Shown one piece after another: positions 12,331-24,810 of a stretch of DNA of 64,000 bases (the stretch's first letter is position 1; each line of letters starts with the position of its first letter). Both the position numbers and the translations under genes were made by a program. The DNA comes from Datisca glomerata (lineage: Eukaryota > Streptophyta > Magnoliopsida > Cucurbitales > Datiscaceae). The DNA is taken from NCBI GenBank assembly GCA_003255025.1, contig QANY01004135.1, positions 930,001 through 994,000 on the forward strand, written 5' to 3'. The notes beneath the pieces were generated by a model. It was not told where the DNA came from and did not search any database. It saw only the letters and a program-made list of their open reading frames with translations.

Positions 12331-13415
12331 AAGCTTCTTCTAGTGGTAAGTTTATATGCAGTTGCTTTATCATGTCAATAAATTTGTTGAACTGACCATC
12401 TAGTTTTTTTTTACAGTATTTGAGGAAATGGAGGCATAGGCCTCTCTATGTCTTCCACTTTTTGATCTGTAGACTTAGATGCTACAATAGCTGGTTGCTC
12501 AGCTATAACTTTGTTCTAGCTTACTTCTTTGTCTCTATTTTCATATTTCTCCTTTATTCCATCAATTGATTGTGCTGCCACCTTTTCACTCCTTAAGTGT
12601 ATTGCCTTGCCGTGTACTTTTCCTTCCCTTCTAGGATTTTTAGTATTGCTAGACAAAGCATCTTGAGGTCTGGTATTTAGTGCATCTACTAATTATTTAA
12701 CTTGATTCTCCAAATTTCGTAGAGACACTACTTGAATTTGAATTATTGTAGATTGGTTCTGGATCACTGATTCTTTCGTAGCTATATATTCTTTTAGGAG
12801 ATTCTCTAATGTTCCAGGTTGTTCATTTGATATAGGTTTTTGTCCTTGAGCTTGCTATGCAAAACTAGGAGGATAGGTTGGCCTGCTTTCTGAGTTTGAA
12901 GGTCCTGCACCCTGGTACTCCAATAGAAATTGGGGTGTTATTTCCAGCAAGGGTTGTAAGTATTAAAGTAGGGGTTATTATTGTTATTTCTGGTTGAACT
13001 CCCTACATAGTTCACAGAAGCTGGATTTCCTTGGCAACTTTCAAATGAGTGTTCTTCACCATAATAGACACATGATACCTCCACCACTTGGTTCACAGAT
13101 TACTACATGCCTTGATTCTTATTTTGATTCGTTGTCGGTGCCATGCTTAGAGTTTTGATCATGTTTGTTAATGAAGATACTTGAGTTGTTAAGGCTATCA
13201 TAACATCCAAATCATGTTTCCCCGCAACTCTTTCACTTGTTATTGCTCTAGCAGTTGACCATTGGTAATTGTTCTTTGCTATCCTCTCCAGAATTTTATA
13301 GGCCCCATTATATGACTTAGATAAAATAGATCAACTTGCTGAGGCATCAACCATCAATCTTGTAGAAGAGTTTAACCCATTATAGAAGGTTTCCATTTAG
13401 ATGCATATGGGATCC
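12331..13415 (-). pseudogene. E1 gag C-terminal part (zinc knuckle region)
   Basis: The minus strand reads the nucleocapsid region (about 12880-13100, with a CVYYGE-type half of a zinc knuckle) and the end of the capsid domain (..NGLNSSTRLMVDAS.., then SYNGAYKILERI). It stops at 13415, where the E2 LTR begins. The last matched position corresponds to E2 about 15650. The upstream part of the same gag is found at about 26960-27540. Confidence 0.75.
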
Positions 13416-14841
13416 TGATAACTCTAAGAATTTGGAGTTAGCTTTACAATTCTAAGTCTAAATTATTGCTTATCTTAGGGTGATGTAGCATTTTATTGCT
13501 AAATTTGTGTCAGTTTCCTATCATGATAGGTATTTATTAAGTTTAGCTGCCTTGCTAGTATTCCTAGTAGTTTTGAGTAGTTTTTATGCATTGCTTATGT
13601 GCAAGACAGGATTTGTTAGGAGCTTAGCAGATGGAGAAAGTGATGCAACATGGATTCCTTCGTTGATATAGCATTGTACATGCACATCTTGCATGAGGCC
13701 TTGTCGTGTAGTCCAATTGGTTCAAAAAAGAGAGGAAAAGCTCATGCACTCATAAATCAGAGGTCCCCATTGTAGCGCTATTTGACACCTGTCCTTGGAA
13801 GAAGCTAAAGCCTTAATTCAAAGGCTCCTATAAATAGCAAGTAAGTCTTTGTAAGGAGGAGATCTGACACGTTTGCTCAGAATAAGGGAACATTTTCAGA
13901 GAAGGAATGGGAGAAAAAGGATAGAAAATGAAAGAAGGATGCAAGGAAGAAGATGAGAAAGAGGATATTCGTTTATTCCCTTCTGCCTTTCTTCTTTCTT
14001 AACACTATTTGCTTTACTGTGACTTCTATTCTTAGCTCATTTTCTGTAAGGTAAATATGGAAATGGTTGTATTTGAATATATTCTTAAGTTCATTATGAG
14101 CTAAAACATTTAAGCTAGTATGGGTAATGATCCTTGAAGTTGTTATTTCTAGTAAATGAAGTTTTTGTTGCTCATTTCTTATTAGCATTTCATTCAAGTT
14201 TACATAACATTTAGATTTTAATATTGGCTAGCCATCTCTAATAAGATACAAGTTAGAATAAAATACTGGAAGTGTTTGATCTAATGGATTTAGCTTGAAT
14301 GGTACTTGGATACTTAAATCCTGTAGATCTAAGTGTTTAGTCAGTCGTACAAACATATATGCACACCTTGTAAACCAATCGGCTAGAACTAATGAGAGAT
14401 AACTATAATCTGAATTAGGCTTAAAAATAAGTTAATTAAGTATAGAGTTAATGATCACAAGGATATTGGAAATCTATTGTGCTAATGAGCCGAGGTTGAT
14501 GCTCTCAGGATGCTGTAGCAACATAAACATATTTAACTAGGAATATTAATGGAAGGAAAATTAATCACACTAGCTCACTTCATTATGGAATACACCCGTG
14601 TTACTAAACTTAAATCCCATATTCTGTAAGTGTCACTCTAAACCAATTTCATTAACATTAGCATTTCTATTTGCTTAGAGTTATTGGAAATCATTTATTG
14701 CGGTTACTCTATTTTCAATTAGATTTAATTTGGTATGTTTAATTGTCTAACTTCTCGTCAGTCCTTATGGAAATCGACACTCATTTATCACTTTATTACT
14801 TGTTAATGACATATACACTTGCGTATATGTCACACGCAATA
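13416..14841 (+). repeat. E2 5' LTR (1426 bp)
   Basis: Begins TGATAACTCTAAG and ends TCACACGCAATA, where the E1 copies end in ACA, so the terminal CA has mutated to TA. It aligns along its length, inverted, with 2305-3745 and 27574-28807. The flank GATCC (13411-13415) should be the target duplication; the partner is missing with the 3' end. Confidence 0.88.
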
Positions 14842-14847
14842 AGTTTT

Positions 14848-14865
14848 TGGTGTCGTTGTTGGGGA
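14848..14865 (+). promoter_or_regulatory. E2 primer-binding site (tRNA-Asp type)
   Basis: TGGTGTCGTTGTTGGGGA lies six bases after the LTR. It is a decayed form of the Athila/Tat site complementary to the 3' end of tRNA-Asp (TGGCGCCGTTGCCGGGGA). All differences are C-to-T changes, as expected for deaminated methylcytosine. Confidence 0.85.
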
Positions 14866-14896
14866 CTGAACGAGAAATTTCATTATTAAGATCAAC

Positions 14897-16690
14897 ATGA
14901 GTCTAATTAGTGAGCTACATTGCTAAATTTTTTGCTACTGCTCTATTTCAAGAAGTTGGGAGTCATTTTATGTGCATGAAACAGCTACCTGAATTCAATT
15001 TTGACCCAGAAATAGGTAGGATTCTAAGAGAGTTGAGAAGAGAACATAGAGGATTGGCTGATGTAAGAGAGATGGCTGCTAATGAAGATGAAGTGTTTTT
15101 GAATGACAACATGAATCAAAATGGCAATAAAGTTCATTATGGAAACAATGTCATAGTCATGGTAGATGATAGAGAAAGATTAGTAGGAGACTATGTCATT
15201 CTTCAACCATAAGCATTGAATCGTGGAAAGTAATGCCAGAGATTCAAGCTCCGCAATTTGAGTTGTAATCTGTCATGTTCAAATGTTGCATGCTCTTAGA
15301 CAACTCAATGAAATGCCTACTGAAGATCCCTATATGCACTTAAGAATCTTCATGGAGGTTATTGATTCTTTCAAATTATTGAAGGTTCAGAAGATGCTCT
15401 AAGGATGAGGTTATTCGCTTACTCCTTAAAGGACTGAGCTAGTGCATGGCTAAACTCATTACCTCCAAATTTGATCAGTAGAATGATCTTGCTGTGAAAT
15501 TTATGATGAAGTATTTTCCACCAACAAATAATGTCAAACTAATGAATGAGATTACTTACTTTCACCTATTAGAGGATGAATCTCTATATGAGGCATGGGA
15601 AAGATTTAAGGAGTTGCTAAGAAAATGTCAACACCATTCGATACCTCATTGCATCCAAATGAAAACCTTCTATAATGGACTAAACTCTTCTACAAGATTG
15701 ATTGTTGATGCTTCAGCAAGTGGAGCCATTTTGTCTAAATCTTACAATGAGGCTTATGAAATTCTGGAGAGGGTAGCAAGTAATAATTACTAATGGCCAA
15801 CTGCTAGAGCAACAAGTAAAAAAGTTGTAGAGATACATGATCTAGATGTTATGATAGCCTTAACAGCTCAAGTGTCTTCATTAACAAACATGATAAAAAA
15901 TCTAAGCATGCAAATATTTGTGAATTAGGTAGTGGAGGTATCATGTGTCTATTGTGGTGAAAAATACTTATATGAAAGTTTCCAAGGGAATCTAGCTTCT
16001 GTAAATTACGTAGGAACTTTAACAAAAATAACAATAACAATCCTTATTGTAACACCTATAATCCTGGCTGGAGACAACACCTTAATTTCTCTTAGAGTAA
16101 CCAAGGTGAAGGACCTTGAAACTCACAAAACATACTAACCTATCCTCCTGGCTTTACATAGAAGCTCAAGGACAGAAGCAAGTACCAACTGAACAACCTG
16201 TCACATTAGAGAATCTCGTAAAATAATACATAGCCAAGAATGAATCACTTATCCCAAATCAATCTACAATGATTCAGAGTCAAGCAATATCTATAAGAAA
16301 TCTAGAAAATCAAGTTAGATAACTAGCCAATGCATTAAATACCATATCTTAAGGTGCTTTGCCTACCAATACTAAAAATTCTAGAAGGGAAGGAAAAGAA
16401 CACTGTAAGGAAATACACTTGAGAAGTAGAAAGGTGACAACCCAACCAATTGATAGAATAGAGGACAAGTTTGAAAACAAAACTAAGGAAATAAGCCAGA
16501 ATAAAATGTAGCTGAGAAACCAACTTTTGTAGCATCTAAGTCAGCAGATCAGAGAGTAGAAGACACATAAAGGCCTTTGCCTCAATTTCTTCAAAGGCTG
16601 CAAAAGAAGAAGCTAGATGGATAGTTCAACAAATTTATTGACATGCTACCACAGTTGCATATATACATATTGTTGGTAGAAGCTTAACAA
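14897..16690 (+). pseudogene. E2 gag polyprotein remnant
   Basis: Readable pieces are 14910-15212 (N-terminal region, LPEFNFDPEIGRILRELRRE), 15300-15430 (AMPTEDPYMHL-like, frameshifted) and 15494-15793, the retrotransposon capsid domain (MKYFPPTNNVKLMNEI, then DESLYEAWERFKELLRKC and NGLNSSTRLIVDASASGA). A degraded zinc knuckle (CVYCGE.., about 15946-15990) follows, with Asn-rich sequence after it. Gag would form the particle around the RNA. Several stops and at least two frameshifts break it. The two other gag copies, the split halves of E1, match the same blocks. Confidence 0.85.
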
Positions 16691-17620
16691 CAAATGTCAA
16701 ATTATGTCAAATTTATGAAAGACATTTTGATTATAAGGAGAAGGTTTGGAGAATTTGAGACTATAGCCTTAACCAACGAATGCAACTTAATTTTATTAAA
16801 CAAGATTCCACAAAAGCTTAAAGATCCAGGAAGTTTCACCATTCCAAGTGCTATTGGAAAGACCCACTATGGGAGAGCTTTATGTGACTTGGGAGCAAGT
16901 ATAAACCTTATGCCTTGTCTATCTTTAAAAAGTTGAGAATAGAATAAGCCTGGCCAACAACCATTAGTTTGCAGCTGACTGGCAGGTCTTATATCTATCC
17001 ATAAGGAAATATAGAGGATGTTCTGGTACAAGTGGATAAATTGATATTTTCAACAGATTTCATCATTCTAGAATATGAAGCACACATAGAAGTACATACT
17101 ATACTTGAAGACCCTCATTAGCCACAGGAAGAATAGTCATTGATGTACAAAAAATGAGAGATTACTTCGAGGGTTAGTGATCAAGAGATGACATTCAATG
17201 TTTTTAATACATTGAAGTACCCTGATGAAGAAATAGAAGAATGTGGAGCTATTTCTGTGTTGGACTCCATAGTTTTGGAGAATTTGTAGCAAGGCAACCC
17301 AATCATAGTCAACTTTGAAAATTCTGAAAGAAGATAGTAGTGATGAGAGGAATTAGTAGTCACATGGATGGATTCAAAGCAATGTACTCCCAGGTATGAA
17401 AAATAAATTGAATCATTACAATTATCTAAAAGGACATTCAAGCCAACATTGCCTTCTATTGAAGCACCACCCTTGCTTGAATTAAAACCCCTTCCTGCCC
17501 ATTTGAAATATGATTAGCTAGGTGAGAACAATACTCTACCCATTATTATTTCTTCTTCCATAACCAAAGAAAATGAGAAATTATTGTTGGAAATCTTGGG
17601 AAGGTATAAAAGAGTAATTG
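16691..17620 (+). pseudogene. E2 aspartic protease remnant
   Basis: Open from 16694 to 16936. FTIPSAIGKTHYGRALCDLG is followed by ASINLMP, so the retropepsin active-site triad D-L-G-A is intact here. Downstream (16940-17520) stops accumulate, and the linker [21 protein letters not shown] at about 17450-17510 leads into the RT. This is the best-preserved protease in the window. It would cleave gag-pol during particle maturation. Confidence 0.82.
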
Positions 17621-18420
17621 GCTAGCAGATGGCTGACATTAATGGGATAAGTTTTTTTATTTGCATGCATAAGATACTATTGGAAGATGGGAGTGGAAAT
17701 TCCATAGAGTAGCAAAAAAGTTTGAATTGAATCATCAAAGAGGTTATCAAGAAAGAGATAATTAAATGGCTTGATGGTGGAATAATTTATCTCATTTCAG
17801 ACAGTGCATGAGTTAGCTCTATACAATGTGTTCCTAAAAAGGGAGGAGTAACATTTATATTCGATGAGAACAAAGAATTTATTCCCAGAAGAACAATGAC
17901 TAGTTGGAGGGTATGTATGGATTACAAGAAGCTGAACAAAGCTAATTAGAAATGATCCTTTCCCGTTGCCCTTCATTGATCAAATATTGGATAGGCTTGT
18001 TGGTAAGGAATATTACTGTTTTCTAGATGGATACTCAGGTTACAACCACATAGCTAAAGAACCAGAGGATCAGGAGAAGGCCACTTTCACATGTCCTGAT
18101 GGAACCTTTACTTTCAGATATGTCTTTTGGGCTATGCAATGTTCAAGTAACATTTCAGAGATGCATAATGACAATTTTCATAGACATGGTGGATAAAACA
18201 CTTGAGGTATTTATGGATGACTTTTCAATTCTTGATGAATCATATTTGAAATGTTTGTCTAACCTTGAAAAAGTGTTAGAAAGATAAGAAGAAACTAAGC
18301 TGGTCCTGAATTGGAAGAAGTGTCATTTTATAGTGTAAGAAGGGATAGTCTTAGGGCATAAAATGTATTTCAAAGAAATTGAAGTAGATAAAGAAAATAT
18401 AGAAGTCACTAAAAACTCCC
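17621..18420 (+). pseudogene. E2 reverse transcriptase remnant
   Basis: Recognisable order: about 17880-17945 (W.VCMDYKKLN), 17966-18196 (PFIDQILDRLVGKEYYCFLD then GYSGYNH and TFTCPDGTF), then in the +1 frame 18099-18287 (FGLCN..TFQRCI, EVFMDDFSILDESYLK). The FMDD motif holds both catalytic aspartates. At least one frameshift falls between the FLDGYSGY and FMDD motifs, so no single frame spans the enzyme. Confidence 0.87.
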
Positions 18421-19020
18421 TACCCTTGCCACAATGAAAGGCAATAGAAGTTTTCGAGGACATGTTGGATTATATGGGAGGTTTATTAAAGATTTCTCTA
18501 AAATATCAAAACCTTTATGCATGTTAGTAGAAAATAATAGAGCTTTTGAATTCACTGATGAATGTAGACATGCTTTTATTGATCTGAAAAAGGATTTAGT
18601 CTCAGCACCTATCACTATGGCACCCAATTGAGAGTTACATTTGAACTAATGTGTGATGAGTGACTATGCAATTAGAGCATTATTGGGGTAGAGGAAAGGT
18701 AAATTTTTTTATTCTATCTACTATGCTAATAGGACACTAACTGATGCATAATTTAATTACAGCACCATTAAAAAGGAACTTTTAGATGTTATGTTTGCTT
18801 TTGACAAGTTTAGACCATATGTTATAGGCACTAAAGTGATTGTTTGTACTGACCATTCTACCATTAAGTATTTTATTTCTAAAAAAGATGCAAAGCCTAG
18901 GATCATCAGATGGATTTTGCTACTTCAAGAATTTGACCCTGAGATCAAAGACATGAAGGGCTTAGAAAATCAAGTGGCATACCATTTCTCATGATTGGAA
19001 GTAGGGAACAATGCTATATC
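18421..19020 (+). pseudogene. E2 RNase H remnant
   Basis: 18434-18631 encodes the connection region (GRFIKDFSKISKPLCMLVE, then FEFTDECRHAF). 18650-18994 gives the RNase H fold with [20 protein letters not shown] and [14 protein letters not shown]. The first catalytic Asp region (DYAIRALLG at about 18662) has stops on both sides. It is continuous with the RT upstream and the integrase downstream. Confidence 0.85.
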
Positions 19021-20300
19021 AGATCCAACTATTGCAAAGACCTTTCTAAGTGAACAATTCCTGGCAATCTAAAAAATAGATGCATTGGTATACTGTCATT
19101 GTGAATTATTTAGCAAGTGTAGTGCTACCTCCAAACCTCAATTCATAACATTTGAAAAAATCTTTCAACAAATCAAGGCTTACTACTAGGATGACCCATA
19201 TCTGTACAAATAAGGACCTAGCCACATTTTTAGAAGATGTGTCCCAGAAGAAGAAATCCATTCATATTACAAAAATGCCACTCTTCTCCCTATATAGGGA
19301 ATTTTAAAGGGTTAAGGACAACAACCAAAGTGTTTCAATCTGGCTATTTTTGGCATTCCATTTTTAAGGAGGCACATGAAGTAGCAAAGAGATGTGATAA
19401 ATGTAAGAGGATGGGGAATATATCCTAAAGACAAGAAATGCCACTCAATAACATCTTGGAAGTTGAACTCTGTGATGTGTGGCAGATAGATTTCATGGGG
19501 TCATTCCCTCATTTGGGAACTTGTACGCCTTATTGGCTGTGGATTATGCCTCCAAGTGGTTTGAAGTTGCTGCATTAGCAAAAAATGATGGAAAGGGAGT
19601 GGTAAAATTATTCAGAAGAATATTTTCATAAGATTTAGGACTCTTAGAGCCATCATAAGTGATGAAGGAACACATTTTTGCTATAAGTTGTTTGAAGGAC
19701 TTTGGCTAAGTATGGGTAAAATACAAGGTTGCTACATCATAACATCCACAAACAAGTGGGCAAGTGGAGCTTTCTAATAGATAAATAAATAGGATTTTGG
19801 AAAAAGTTGTAAATGCCAGCAAAAAGGATTGATCTATTAGACTTGATGATGTACTATGGGCTTATAGAACTGCCTTCAAGACTAGTCTCCCTATTGTTTA
19901 GTCTTTGGCAAGGCATGCCAATTACCATTGGAGCTAAAACACAAAGCTTTTTGGGATGTTAAAAAGTTGAATATGGACATGCAAGTAGCAGTAGAGAATA
20001 GAGCCATGTAATTGAATGAAATGGATGAATTCAGGCTATTTTCATCGAGAGTGCAAGACTCTATAAGGAGAAGATCAAGTGGTGGCATGATAAAATGATT
20101 GTGGATCGAGAATTGAAGCCAGGGGTCCAAGTTCCAATATTCAATTCAAGATTTAAACTATTTCCTAGAAAGTTAAAAGCACGATGGTCCGAGCCATTTA
20201 AGCTGATCAAAGTTTACCCATATGGAGCCATCGATCTATTGGAGGAAAAGATTGGGAAATAGTTTAAAGTTAATGGATATAGGGTGAAGCACTATTGAGG
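19021..20300 (+). pseudogene. E2 integrase remnant
   Basis: The zinc-binding region is at 19237-19428 (the family HH-CC finger; the second histidine region reads YIGNFKGLRTTTKVFQSGY, then CDKCKRMGN). The catalytic core follows in broken frames: VWQIDFMGSFP (about 19480), DYASKWFEV and IISDEGTHF (about 19650). A basic C-terminal region (LKPGVQV.., RKLKARWSEPFKL, VNGYRVKHY) runs to 20300. It would insert the DNA copy into the genome. Many stops. Confidence 0.85.
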
Positions 20301-21092
20301 TAATGAAGTAGATAGAATGAAGACCTCAGCCCAATTATCCATGAAGAGCAAGCCCAAGTTAGGCTGAAGATTAAAAAACAAGCGCTTATGAGAGGCAACC
20401 CTGGAAGTTTTTACTTATTTATTCAATTCCATTTTAGTTAATTTTGTTTTGTTTTATTATTATTATTATTCATCTTCGTTTAAATTAGGCTAGAATATCT
20501 CACTCTAAACAAGAATATCTCACATTTAACTCATTTTTTCCTATCATTATTATAGAATATTCCTCATTCATGAACATATCGTCATTTAATTCCTCATTTA
20601 ATTTCAATATCTTAGTTTAGAAGATCTTGTAAGATTTTTTTTGCAGGAAGATACAATATGAGGGGCCCACTGAGAGGACAACAGTCAAGCAGAGAAAGAC
20701 ATTTTTGGTTGCTAATTGCTGCAATGCCCTAAAAGGAAAGCTATAGCAAGCACATGCAACCTTAGCCAAAATATCTTGCTATATTTGCGCTTAAATTAAC
20801 GTATCGCTGAAAATTAGCAAAATTTCAAATTTCCCCCATGAAGTGTCCTCATTTTGAAAATATGTAATTGAATCAGCTGTGGAAGAAAAACGTGCCGCAA
20901 CAGGGAGGAGCCCCGCGTGCTTAAAAATCAAAAGCCATTTTACACCTCCAACACACAAACTCTTCAAATTCAAAAGCTTTCTCCTTGCTTGTCTTCAAAA
21001 CCTTCGTGCGAAGTCCCCTATTTGCCCTCAAAACCCTAGATATTCATTTTCCCTCACCAAACCTCTATTTCATTCCTCTAAAGAAAAAGTAA
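20301..21092 (+). other. E2 pol-ORF3 spacer
   Basis: No usable ORF. It contains a (TAT)n-like run near 20455-20475 and pyrimidine-rich stretches (about 20960-21090) just before the ORF3 start, in the position of a subgenomic leader. No homologous segment survives in E1, which has a deletion here. Confidence 0.6.
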
Positions 21093-22026
21093 ATGAGCAA
21101 GATGAAATCAAAAGGGCAACCTAAGCGGTTTGTGGCTTCTGAAAAGTTCATCAACGAAGATGCTGAGAAAAGATATGAGGAAATTCGTGTGAATAAATTC
21201 CATGAAGAAAAAGGCTTCATGGTAGAGCTCATTCCCTCTCTTGTTCTCTCGAAGGACATTACAACTATCATTAGGCAAAGAGGTTGGGAAAGGTTTCGTG
21301 CACATTCTAATACCATTGTTCCTCTAGTAAGAGACCTTTACGCTAATCTTTTAAGTCTTGAACAGACTGATGTTCCAGTAAGAGGTGCCTTAGTTTATCA
21401 TTGTTGAAGCCATAAATGCAGTTTTTTAATTGGATGATGAAGATGATGAATACACTATTTTAGAAAATGAAATATCTGAGGATAAGATAAATTCTGTTTT
21501 GAAAGAATTGACTATCCCAGGTACAAAATAAAATAGGGTGTCTGCAAAAGGTATCAACAATTAAGCCTACGACTAACATCTAGTACCATTTTATTCGCAC
21601 AACTATCATACCCACAACACACATACAAATTGTCACACATGAACGATTGATTATGTTGCATGCTTTGCTGTCTGGGAAGTACATTAATGTTGGTCATATT
21701 ATTTTTAGAGAAATAAGAGTTTGTGCAGGCAGGAAGATAGGTCGCTTATTTTTCCCTTGTTTAATAACTAAGTTGTGTTTTGTTAATCATGTTCCTTTTA
21801 TGAGTGCTAAGGAAAAGTTGATAAATTGTGGGGCTATTAATTTGATGGTTATATCAAGGTTTGCTGTAGAGAAGGGTAAGGATCTGGTGGCATCAACTAA
21901 ACAATATTTCTCTAAGCAAGCAAGTAAGGTGAAGGAAGTGGACACCACTAATATTAACCTGATGTTGGTGACACTACATGATAAGATTGTCAAGCAAGAA
22001 GCCCTGGAATAGAAGGCTTGGAAATT
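21093..22026 (+). pseudogene. E2 ORF3, plant transposon protein domain (PF20167-like)
   Basis: 21093-21407 is open: FVASEKFINEDAEKRYEEIR, a conserved RGW (IIRQRGWERF) and VPLVRDLYANL..VRGALV. 21647-22012 continues in another stretch: MLHALLSGKYINVGHIIF, then RLFFPCLITKLCFVNHVPF. This order (RGW, REFYANL, VRGK, then LFFPSLITALC) is that of the 'putative plant transposon protein' domain often found downstream of pol in Athila-like elements. A stop at 21407 and frame changes to 21647 break it. Its biochemical role is unknown; position suggests the extra, env-position ORF. Confidence 0.75.
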
Positions 22027-22031
22027 GATGT

Positions 22032-24375
22032 TGTAGCTGGAGCACCAAAGTAAGGCATATTGGGAAAATGCTAAAAAATGAGACTGTGCTCTGCAGAAAA
22101 GCATACAAAAAATATTTATGAATCCCACTTGGCATTTGCCTCCTTTTCTAAAGGTCATTCTTTACCCCTGGAAGGCCAAAAAAGAGGATAAAGCATAGGA
22201 CAAGCAGGATGAGGAAGATAAGTTTTCCCAGGATGATGTAGCCTCTGAGGATATTGAAGAAGTAAAGAACTGTGAGGAATCTATTATTAAAGAGGATGAA
22301 GAAGAGCTTCCTACAAAATGAAGGCCACTAAAGCCAATTAGGAACTTTGAGCTAATACATATGCAAGTAATATACCTCTTACATAAAAATGAGGAAAAAT
22401 TGTAATGCTAGACCAACAATTAAGCACCTCAAATTTATAAAAAATAATCAAAGATTTTCTACACTCACTGAAGATGCTAATAAAGAGTTACTTTATTGTC
22501 CATGCTAATAAAGTGTTTTGAATGTGAAGCAAACATAAGCATGTGATCAGAGAAGAGTAAAATGACTAAGAATGAGATGATGTAGAGGAAGAATATGCTT
22601 TCTATGTAGAAAAATACAGGGCTAAAAGAATGAGATAATGTAGAAGAGGAATATGCAACCATGATTCAAGAATGTATTGAATTCACAGCCCATAGAACTG
22701 CATCTCACATATAATGTATTGAATTCACTTATAACAAGACAGACCAAAGGCCAACACACTAACTTTACAAATCAACAAGAATCAACTCTCAATTTCAGGA
22801 AAGAAGCAGATAAACATGCCTTTTGTTGAAGAACCAATGCTATTGTCTCTTGAAGAAATTAGCGGATAGGAAATTGTCGAGCAACCAAATCCTGATGAAG
22901 CAGATGTCAATGTAGAAGCTGAACCTGACGCAATAATCGAGCGTGAGAAAGGCAAAACAACTGAGAACGATGATGACAAAACTCAAGCTTTTGATGCCAA
23001 TAATGAGGATTATGATGATGAAACTCAAGCTTGTGATGCCAATAATGAGGATGATAATGATGAAACTCAAGCTTGTGACGTAATTAATGAGGATGATGAT
23101 GATGAAACTTAAGCAAATTTGTTGTGATGTTAAATATTTGTATGTTTCATGATGATAATGCTATTTAATATGATGTAGCTGGAGCACCAAAGTCAAGCAT
23201 ATTGGGAATATGCTAAAAAATGAGATTGTGCTCTGCAGAAAAGCATACAGAAAAATTTTATGAATCCCACTTAGCATTTGCCTCCTTTTCTAAAGGTCAT
23301 TCTTTACCCCTGGAAGGCCAAAATAAAAGATAAAGCATAGGACAAGCAAGGTGACGAAGATAAGTTTTCCCAGGATGATGTAGCCTCTGAGGATATTGAA
23401 AAAGTAAAGAACTGTGAGTAATCTGTTGTTAAAGAGGATGAGGAAGAGCTTCCTACAAAATGAAAGCCACCAAAGCCAATTATGAACTTTGAGCAGATAC
23501 ATATGCAAGTAATATACCTCTTACATAAAAATGAGGAAAAATTGTAATGCTAGACCAACAATTAAGCGCCTCAAATTTATAAAAAATAATCAAAGATTTT
23601 CTACACTCACTGAAGATGCTAATAAAGAGTTACTTTATTGTCCATGCTAATAAAGTGTTTTGAATGTGAAGCAAACATAAGCATGTGATCAGAGAAGAGT
23701 AAAATGACTAAGAATGAGATGATGTAGAGGAAGAATATGCTTTCTATATAGAAAAAATACAGGGCTAAAAGAATGAGATGATGTAGAGGAAGAATATGCT
23801 TTCTATGTAGAAAAATACAGGGCTAAAAGAATGAGATGATGTAGAAGAAGAATATGCAACCATGATTCAAGAATGAATTGAATTCACAGTCCACAAAACT
23901 GCATCTCACATATGATGTATTGAATTCACATATAACAAGACAGACCAAAGGCCAACACACTAACTATACAAATCAAGAAGAATCAACTCTCAATTTAAGG
24001 AAAGAAGCAGATAAACATGTTTTTGTTGAAGAACCAATGCTATTGTCTCCTAAAGAAATCAGCGGATAGGAAATTGTCGAGCAACCAAATCCTAATGAAG
24101 CAGATGTCAATGTAGAATGTAAACTTGACGCAATAATTGAGCGTGAGAAAGGAAAAATAAATGAGAATGATGATGATGAAACTCAAGCTTTTGATGCCAA
24201 TAATGAGGATGATGATGATGAAACTCAAGCGTGTGATGCCAATAATGAGGATGATAATGATGAAACTCAAGCTTGTGAAGTAAATAATTAGGATGATGAT
24301 GATGAAACTCAAGTAAATTAGTTATGATGTTATATATTTGTGTGTTTCATGTTGATAATGCTATTTAATATGATG
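22032..24375 (+). repeat. 1.14-kb tandem duplication inside E2 ORF3
   Basis: Unit 1 (22032-23173) and unit 2 (23174-24375) start with the same TGTAGCTGGAGCACCAAAG and stay alignable throughout. Unit 2 is longer because it has an extra copy of a roughly 58-bp segment near 23750-23830. Both end in a run of 42-bp repeats coding a 14-residue acidic motif (DDDETQACDANNED-type), three to four copies each (about 22960-23110 and 24165-24315). E1 has only one unit and lacks the acidic runs, so the duplication is specific to the E2 lineage. Stops occur in both units. Confidence 0.9.
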
Positions 24376-24810
24376 TTTTTCTTGAAAGTGAGGATGAGCT
24401 GGATGAGGCAAAGAGGGAAAGAGAAGATAATGATGAAGAAGAGGAGGAGAATCAATAAGAAAATGTTGAAGAGAATGAGGATGAAATATTACCAACACCA
24501 CCACCAAAATCATCAACCAAGAAACAAAAGGACAAAGGGGAGAGGAAATTATTAACTCACAGTCTAGAGAAGCAATAGTCTGAGTAAGAAGAAGAATCCC
24601 CTAAGAGTGCCAAGTCTAAAGGGAAATCAACTGAAAAGAAGAAAGAAGCAGTAATGTTGGATCTACTGTCATCACAAAGAAGAAACTCAAAATAACTAAA
24701 AAGGAGCAATCTTTAGAGGACCAAATTCAAGAAGAAATTCAGACACTGAAGAAAAGGCTGTCAGCCTCTAAAGAGAGATATGGGCTTAGGAGCTCTTCAA
24801 AGTAGTGAAA
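24376..24810 (+). pseudogene. E2 ORF3 C-terminal charged tail
   Basis: The frame starting at about 24375 reads an acidic run (LESEDELDEAKRERED, then EEEEN), then ILPTPPPKSSTKKQKDKGE and a Lys/Ser-rich stretch (SKGKSTEKKKEA), with a stop after each 20-50 residues. It is collinear with the two E1 pieces at 9016-9262 and 4986-5213. It carries the uninterrupted version (near 24590) of the site where the CACTA element entered E1. Confidence 0.75.
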
